This document shows positions 6,718 through 10,610 of a DNA stretch of 10,610 nucleotides, one piece after another. This DNA comes from Actinomycetota bacterium. Its GTDB lineage: Bacteria > Actinomycetota > Humimicrobiia > Humimicrobiales > Humimicrobiaceae. The position numbers and the translations under genes are program-made. The first letter of the stretch is position 1, and each line of letters begins with the position of its first letter. The DNA is taken from positions 1 to 10,610 of the forward strand of contig JAQVJB010000066.1 of NCBI GenBank assembly GCA_028695395.1. Direction: 5' to 3'. The notes below the pieces were generated by a model. The model saw only the letters and a list, made by a program, of their open reading frames with translations, searched no databases and was not told where the DNA came from.

Positions 6718-8010
6718 TTACTTCCATTTCTCGATAGATATTTTAAGAGCCTCATAGCCTTTTTGTTCTGCAACCTCGGCAAGAGTCATACCTTTGCCAA
6801 GAGCTTCAGCAGCCTGCATCATGGATCTGGCACCTTCTGTCGGACCCATGGGATGTCCGAGTATAGCGCCGCCGCTTGCAAGCACGACTTCCCTTCCAAG
6901 TTCGCTTACTATTTTTTCAGCACTGTTGGGATGTACTCCTCCGCCTATAATAGGCATAGTTGGTTTTAAATTACCAAAAGGAAGTCTCTGCATATCAGCA
7001 ATCTGTTTGTATCTTCTCTTCAGGAAAGGATAGGTGCTGTATGGTGAGCTGAACATGCACATATCTGCACCTGCCATCCTGGAAAGCTTGCCCAGTAAAA
7101 GAGGTGTTGATATGCCGGTAAAAGGCGATTCAGTCATTGACCCCGCTGTGGCATAATGTGCAACTATAGGGATTTTTATTTCATCCATTTCGGAAAGAGC
7201 CTGCAATACGCTTATCCCTGTTGCTACAAAATTAACCATTAAAAAATCTGCCCCTTCTTCAATCGCTGTCTTTGCATGTTCAATAACTCTATCGAATCTA
7301 TCAGTAATATTTACACAGTATCTTGTCATATGACCTGTTTCTTCATAAGCTTCTTTTGCAGCTTTTTTATAAAGACGTACTCTGTCTTTTATTGAACTGT
7401 AATTTGTATCTGCAAATAATTCATCGTCTTTTATAATATCTACGCCACCCATGGCAATCTGCTTAAAAATTGATGCTCCCTTTTCCGCCGAATAACCCAG
7501 ACACGGTTTTATCATATTTAATACTATAGGTCTTCTTTGGGAATTAAGCCCCATATAATCATAGACACCATCTATTCCGAATGAAGGACCGGCAAAAGCT
7601 TTTAAAAATTTTTTTGAAAATTTTATATCTACAAGCTTTACCTGTGCAGAAGTAGATACATCATTACCGAGAAGAGTAACTATGAGCATCGGTATCTGCG
7701 GTATGAAATTTTCATCCGGGAATGCAATCTGTATTATATGATAGGTTTCTTCAGGAAGGTCAGGAGTCAGTTCTACCGGAGGAATATCATAAATACTTAC
7801 TACTTTGCCGCCATATTTCATCTTCATCTCATTTGTGATTCCAGGAACCGGAACCCATGTGCCTATAGTCTGTCCAACTGCAAAAGACTTTGCTTTTTCA
7901 TAAATATCTTCATCGGATTTTGCAATATAGAAATACGAAGCAATAATATAATCCCCATCAAAACTTTCCTCTGGGAGGATTACCGGGGAAACTTCTTCAT
8001 AATCTTTCAT
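6718..8010 (-). CDS. RuBisCO-like protein (form IV RLP), non-carboxylating
   Basis: 430 residues with RuBisCO large-subunit architecture: N-terminal domain to about 135, then a TIM barrel. By eye against the spinach enzyme, these positions are kept: T65/W66 (T51, W52), N123 (N116), K175 (K168 in MIKPCLGYS), the carbamate lysine and metal ligands K201, D203, E204 (K194, D196, E197 in IKDDE), H294 (H285) and phosphate-binding glycines (G357/G358 and G380/G381 before LGHP). Changed: E60 to Gly46, K177 to Cys170, R295 to Tyr286, S379 to Gly356, and no loop-6 GK-EG motif (K334) or H327. It can thus enolise but should not fix CO2. Known RLPs act in methionine salvage (enolase) or in apiose breakdown (decarboxylase or transcarboxylase/hydrolase). 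Here no methionine-salvage gene is present and sugar genes lie upstream, favouring a sugar-acid role. An AAGGA site lies 10 bases before the ATG. Confidence 0.95.
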   Translation of the reverse strand: MKDYEEVSPVILPEESFDGDYIIASYFYIAKSDEDIYEKAKSFAVGQTIGTWVPVPGITNEMKMKYGGKVVSIYDIPPVELTPDLPEETYHIIQIAFPDENFIPQIPMLIVTLLGNDVSTSAQVKLVDIKFSKKFLKAFAGPSFGIDGVYDYMGLNSQRRPIVLNMIKPCLGYSAEKGASIFKQIAMGGVDIIKDDELFADTNYSSIKDRVRLYKKAAKEAYEETGHMTRYCVNITDRFDRVIEHAKTAIEEGADFLMVNFVATGISVLQALSEMDEIKIPIVAHYATAGSMTESPFTGISTPLLLGKLSRMAGADMCMFSSPYSTYPFLKRRYKQIADMQRLPFGNLKPTMPIIGGGVHPNSAEKIVSELGREVVLASGGAILGHPMGPTEGARSMMQAAEALGKGMTLAEVAEQKGYEALKISIEKWK

Positions 8011-8061
8011 TATAATCTTGTCCTTATTTTTTTTATTGTTTTAACTTATTATTATCCTTAT

Positions 8062-8113
8062 TTAAGAATTTTGTCTTAATAATATATTTAATATTTTTTT
8101 CTTAATAATTATA
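8062..8113 (-). promoter_or_regulatory. Candidate RLP promoter region with repeated ATTATTAAGA motifs
   Basis: On the minus strand a consensus TATAAT (8108-8113) lies about 100 bases before the RLP start; the best -35 at 17-base spacing is poor (TTACAA, 8131-8136). The 10-mer ATTATTAAGA occurs twice in direct orientation (8100-8109 and 8074-8083), and TTAAGA/TCTTAA form an inverted pair at 8062-8067 and 8074-8079. The copy at 8100-8109 overlaps the -10 element, so the repeats could be regulator sites. All are AT-rich and could be chance. Confidence 0.3.
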
Positions 8114-8148
8114 GCTTTAATAAATATAATTTGTAATTATTCAAATAA

Positions 8149-8177
8149 TTCCAGACTTTGGCCAGGTTTTCCTGGAA
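8149..8177 (-). other. Hairpin-forming sequence after the MFS permease gene
   Basis: CCAGG (8162-8166) pairs with CCTGG (8171-8175) across a TTTT loop. Alternatively TTCCAG (8149-8154) pairs with CTGGAA (8172-8177); the two pairings exclude each other. In the leftward transcript neither is followed directly by a U-run, so this is not a canonical terminator. It may be a partial transcript end, an RNA-processing site, or an attenuation point between the permease and RLP genes. Confidence 0.35.
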
Positions 8178-8190
8178 AATAATCATTAAA

Positions 8191-9402
8191 TTAAATTGCC
8201 TTCTCTGTCTGATTTATTTTTTTCTTCTCATAGATTATCTTAACGATTATTGTAAGGAAAGTGAAAAACATAAATATGGCAGCTGCACCAACTGACCATG
8301 AAAGACTGCGCGCTGAAATATATTTCGTTATAAACGGGGTAATTGAAGTACCCAAATTTACAACCGCAAACACAATGCTTGCAAGCAGCCCTCTTCCTTT
8401 TTCATAGACAGTACTTGCATCAGCTATTCCTAGCGTGATTATTCCTGAACATCCCAAGCCGGCAAATGCTATTGCCAGATAAATAAATACCGGGGATTTT
8501 ACAATTACAAAGAAGGCCATTGATATTATACTTATTGCTGAAAGAACCAGCATAATATAATTCGATTTTATTTTCCCCGCAAATGTACTTACTATCATCC
8601 TGCCGGCAAAAATCGCCATCCAGAATATTGAAACAGCGAGACTGGCTTTGTCTATCTCAAAAAATCTTAATTTTCTTAGAAAAGTTGCTGACCATGTAGC
8701 AAAAATCGTCTCAGGAATAACATAAAAGAAAAGAAGAGTGCATCCAAGTATAAAAATGATATTAATATATCTGACTTTGAAAACCTCTTTAAAATTTATT
8801 CTTTCCTTCCTTTCATTTAAGATATTTTCCTTTTTGTTTATTTTTTTCACAAAGAAATACAAAAGCAAAACAATAAGAGCCATAAAAGCGGTTATGTAAT
8901 AGGAGTATCTCCAGTTAAGATTATTCCTTATAAGGCTTGACGCAATAAAAGGTGCTACAAAATTCCCGACAGGATAAAAGCTTAAAAAAATAGTGGTTAG
9001 ACGCGGTTTATTATTTATTTTACTTTCGAGAATATAATTTGTTGCCTGAATCCAGATAACTCCTGCGATATATCCTATTAATACATATAAAACATAAAAT
9101 ACTATTAAGTCCTTTACGAAACTTAAAGCAATCAAGATGCATATCTGAAGGACATAGCCGGTAGTAAGGATTACTACCTTTTTCATAAACCGGTTATATA
9201 TTATCGAAGTTAACTGTCCGGCTACAAGCCCTATAGTAAAGAATGTGATAATAAGGTTCAGGTTTTCGGTGCTGAAACCTGTGTCTCTGCTCATCTCGAT
9301 AAGCATAGGTCCGATTGTAAGAAAATAAATAGGCGTTATAAAAATAGTAAGATAATTAGGAAGCTCAACAAGATAATCCAGAAAACTATCTTTTTTTTGC
9401 AT
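8191..9402 (-). CDS. Major facilitator superfamily permease
   Basis: About 403 residues and roughly 12 hydrophobic membrane segments, the normal size for a bacterial MFS sugar or organic-acid carrier. The first half has segments beginning at NYLTIFITPIYFLTIGPML, and a loop after the second helix reading NRFMKK, in the place of the usual MFS GxxxD-R motif. A charged central loop with many Lys and Glu (VKKINKKENILNERKERI region) separates the two six-helix halves. The C-terminus is short, basic and cytoplasmic. The gene was started at ATG 9400-9402 rather than GTG 9406-9408: the AGGA site (9410-9413) is seven bases from the ATG but only one from the GTG. It follows the isomerase-like gene by 43 bases, so the two are cotranscribed. 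The likely cargo is the sugar or sugar acid degraded by this locus; the substrate cannot be read from sequence. Confidence 0.88.
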   Translation of the reverse strand: MQKKDSFLDYLVELPNYLTIFITPIYFLTIGPMLIEMSRDTGFSTENLNLIITFFTIGLVAGQLTSIIYNRFMKKVVILTTGYVLQICILIALSFVKDLIVFYVLYVLIGYIAGVIWIQATNYILESKINNKPRLTTIFLSFYPVGNFVAPFIASSLIRNNLNWRYSYYITAFMALIVLLLYFFVKKINKKENILNERKERINFKEVFKVRYINIIFILGCTLLFFYVIPETIFATWSATFLRKLRFFEIDKASLAVSIFWMAIFAGRMIVSTFAGKIKSNYIMLVLSAISIISMAFFVIVKSPVFIYLAIAFAGLGCSGIITLGIADASTVYEKGRGLLASIVFAVVNLGTSITPFITKYISARSLSWSVGAAAIFMFFTFLTIIVKIIYEKKKINQTEKAI

Positions 9403-9409
9403 TTTCACA

Positions 9410-9413
9410 TCCT
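9410..9413 (-). promoter_or_regulatory. Ribosome binding site that decides the MFS permease start
   Basis: AGGA on the minus strand is seven bases upstream of ATG 9400-9402. A longer reading from GTG 9406-9408 would leave only one base between site and start, which is not workable, so the protein most likely begins MQKKDSF. Confidence 0.7.
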
Positions 9414-9445
9414 GTCTATGATTAATATTTAAAATTAAATTTTAG

Positions 9446-10285
9446 CTAAATATTCTGTTTTAAAAAAAGATTATCATCTATGAACTGCCTTATTTCATTA
9501 ATTACTTCTTTAAGGCTTTTTTGACCTTTCTTAATCTCAAAAATAAAACCTCCGTCATAATTTCTCTCAGAAAGGATATCTATTATACTTTGCCACTCTA
9601 TAATTCCATTCCCGGGAACTGAATGCAAATCGTCTTCTGCTTTCGATCTGCTGCCGTTGTTGTCGCCTTTATTATCATGAATATGCATACTTAAAATATC
9701 ATCATATAGATTACTTAAATAATCATTAATATTATCTGCAAGAAGTCCGTGCCCGGTGTCGAGACATATGCCTGTAGTATTTTTACTTCCGGTAATTTCC
9801 CTTACTTTGTCAAGTATATGTTTTACTGTTTCAATATCATCTCCAAAAAATTCAGTAGGAAGATTTTCAATTGCGATTTTTATGTTTTTTAGTTTTGTTT
9901 TATTTAATACATACACAAGGCTATTTATGCAATTAATTATCCTTGTATTTTTTTCCTTTTTATCCGAATACCATCCGCCGGGATGGATAACAAGAAGTTT
10001 TCCATTTAATTTCTTTAAATACCCAATTCTTTTTATTGCATCTTCAATACCATTACGTCTTTTTTCTTCGTCAGGGCTGGAAATATCAGCATCTTCATAT
10101 TCAGCATGCATTGAAAATACGCATAGGTTCTGCCTGTTGATTGCATCAATTACATTTTTCTGGAAATTAAATACATCTGAAAGTTCTATGTTCTTTAAAC
10201 CTGATTTTTCTATATATTCAAACTTATCAAGATAATCAAGACTTTTAGACACTTCGTACAACATTGTGCTGACGCCAATATACAT
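9446..10285 (-). CDS. Sugar phosphate isomerase/epimerase-like protein (AP endonuclease 2 / xylose isomerase-like TIM barrel)
   Basis: 279 residues, typical for the family. A TIM barrel with metal-ligand candidates at the strand ends: IELSD (E34), SMHAE (H60), VIHPGG (H101), IAIENLP (E140), ICLDTGHG (D176, H179), SMHIHDN (H201/H203), the LHSVPGNGIIEW segment (H221 to W231) and FIFEIK (E250). In this family the loop with H-x-P-G-x-G-x-I-x-W is diagnostic for isomerases and epimerases that move carbonyls in sugars, for example tagatose 3-epimerase, inosose dehydratase, hydroxypyruvate isomerase and the 3-oxo-isoapionate decarboxylase OiaC. An AGGGGGT site (10295-10301) lies nine bases from the ATG. 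It is the first gene of a leftward unit with the MFS permease and perhaps the RLP. Exact reaction unknown. Confidence 0.9.
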   Translation of the reverse strand: MYIGVSTMLYEVSKSLDYLDKFEYIEKSGLKNIELSDVFNFQKNVIDAINRQNLCVFSMHAEYEDADISSPDEEKRRNGIEDAIKRIGYLKKLNGKLLVIHPGGWYSDKKEKNTRIINCINSLVYVLNKTKLKNIKIAIENLPTEFFGDDIETVKHILDKVREITGSKNTTGICLDTGHGLLADNINDYLSNLYDDILSMHIHDNKGDNNGSRSKAEDDLHSVPGNGIIEWQSIIDILSERNYDGGFIFEIKKGQKSLKEVINEIRQFIDDNLFLKQNI

Positions 10286-10328
10286 TTATGAATTACCCCC
10301 TGTTAATAATTACTATATAATAACAGAA

Positions 10329-10375
10329 ATTAAAAACTCCTCCAAAGCTTTTAATGCTAAGAAGGAGTTTTTAAT
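10329..10375. terminator. Rho-independent terminator (bidirectional type)
   Basis: Perfect 13-base arms, ATTAAAAACTCCT (10329-10341) and its complement (10363-10375), enclose a 21-base loop in which AGC and GCT can pair further. Each strand has a T5 run. It most likely ends the leftward transcript of the flavin oxidoreductase gene at the window edge and separates it from the isomerase-permease unit. A poor promoter (TTGGAG 10340-10345, TATTAT 10317-10322, 17 apart) for that unit overlaps the hairpin. Confidence 0.88.
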
Positions 10376-10437
10376 TCAGCTATTTTTCAACTTATTATCA
10401 CTTTTTAATCAAAAACAATAATAAACTAAGTTAATGA

Positions 10438-10610
10438 TTAATCTAAACCAGTAACTTTAAATCTTAATTTGCCTTTTTCTTCCCTGACTTTTCTTATAAG
10501 GTCGGTATAAGGTCTGTTATAAACTGTGCAGCCTACATTTTCCTGCCTTATTAAAAGTTCAACACATTTGTCACAAGCTACGCACCAGTTAATTTCATCT
10601 TCTTTGTCCG
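10438..10610 (-). CDS. C-terminal fragment of a probable NADH:flavin oxidoreductase with an Fe-S site (cut by the window edge)
   Basis: The last 56 codons of a minus-strand gene, ending at TAA 10438-10440. The fragment contains four cysteines in a C-x2-C-x2-C-x11-C arrangement (WCVACDKCVELL, then VGCTVYNRPY), followed by a basic tail. This is the 4Fe-4S cluster pattern located just after the barrel in old-yellow-enzyme relatives such as 2,4-dienoyl-CoA reductase and trimethylamine dehydrogenase; here the protein ends about 30 residues later, so the extra flavodoxin/pyridine-nucleotide domains of those enzymes are absent. Coding is clear because the other two minus frames are quickly stopped. 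The family call comes from the cysteine spacing and overall look and is moderate; another small Fe-S or zinc-binding terminus is possible. It is separated from the isomerase gene by a strong terminator. Confidence 0.6.
   Translation of the reverse strand, partial: DKEDEINWCVACDKCVELLIRQENVGCTVYNRPYTDLIRKVREEKGKLRFKVTGLD

Noticed and set aside
6718..8010. A true CO2-fixing RuBisCO large subunit
   Set aside because: Loop-6 lysine, K177, R295, H327 and S379 equivalents are missing or replaced; only the metal centre and some phosphate contacts remain.
9756..10235. A 159-codon open frame on the plus strand
   Set aside because: It is antisense to the well-supported isomerase/epimerase-like gene, has no family features, and its composition is that of a reversed coding strand.
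9446..10285. A DNA-repair AP endonuclease (Nfo)
   Set aside because: The protein shares the fold and metal residues, but the HSVPGNGIIEW region, its length and the permease neighbour point to the sugar isomerase/epimerase branch.
1..10610. CRISPR arrays, insertion sequences, tRNA genes or phage genes
   Set aside because: No regularly spaced repeats, transposase-like or integrase-like proteins, terminal inverted repeats or cloverleaf sequences were seen; the content is metabolic throughout.

Overview
The window is AT-rich bacterial DNA with the standard genetic code. Shine-Dalgarno sites (AGGAGG, GGAGG, AAAGGA, AAGGGG) precede most genes and intergenic spacers are very AT-rich. All recognisable genes are metabolic enzymes, a transporter and sugar-type regulators. 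This suits an anaerobic, carbohydrate-degrading bacterium of the Bacillota type or a low-GC candidate phylum, but there is no taxonomic marker (no rRNA, tRNA or ribosomal protein), so lineage is left open. No mobile element, CRISPR array or RNA gene was seen.

Layout. (1) 1-3973, minus strand, read right to left: a DeoR-type regulator, an amidohydrolase of the TIM-barrel metal-dependent hydrolase family, a 2-phosphosulfolactate phosphatase (ComB) homologue, a LacI-type regulator, and the first ten codons of a probable Gfo/Idh/MocA dehydrogenase. A perfect CG-centred palindrome with -35-like and -10-like elements lies just upstream of the dehydrogenase. (2) 3974-4317: a divergent control region with a good plus-strand promoter and an inverted repeat over its -35. 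(3) 4318-6597, plus strand: a TIM-barrel 'phosphoenolpyruvate hydrolase-like' protein followed by a Tm-1-like ATP-binding (UPF0261) protein; these two families are found fused in some eukaryotes. (4) 6671-6703: a bidirectional terminator between convergent units. (5) 6718-10285, minus strand: a sugar phosphate isomerase/epimerase-like TIM barrel, an MFS permease and, after a 180-base spacer, a RuBisCO-like protein (RLP). (6) 10438-10610: the C-terminal end of a probable Fe-S flavin oxidoreductase, separated from the next unit by a strong terminator.

Working model (inference): this is a catabolic locus for an unusual sugar or sugar acid. The MFS permease would import it; the isomerase/epimerase and the Gfo/Idh/MocA enzyme would rearrange and oxidise it; the RLP would do enolisation or C-C bond chemistry on a phosphorylated keto-acid-like intermediate; the Tm-1/PEP-hydrolase pair, amidohydrolase and ComB-like phosphatase would carry out steps whose substrates are unknown. 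RLPs are known in D-apiose degradation, but the partner kinase (DUF1537/OiaK family) is not in this window, so that pathway cannot be assigned. The combination of RLP, Tm-1-like protein, PEP-hydrolase-like protein and ComB homologue in one place is the most interesting feature here.
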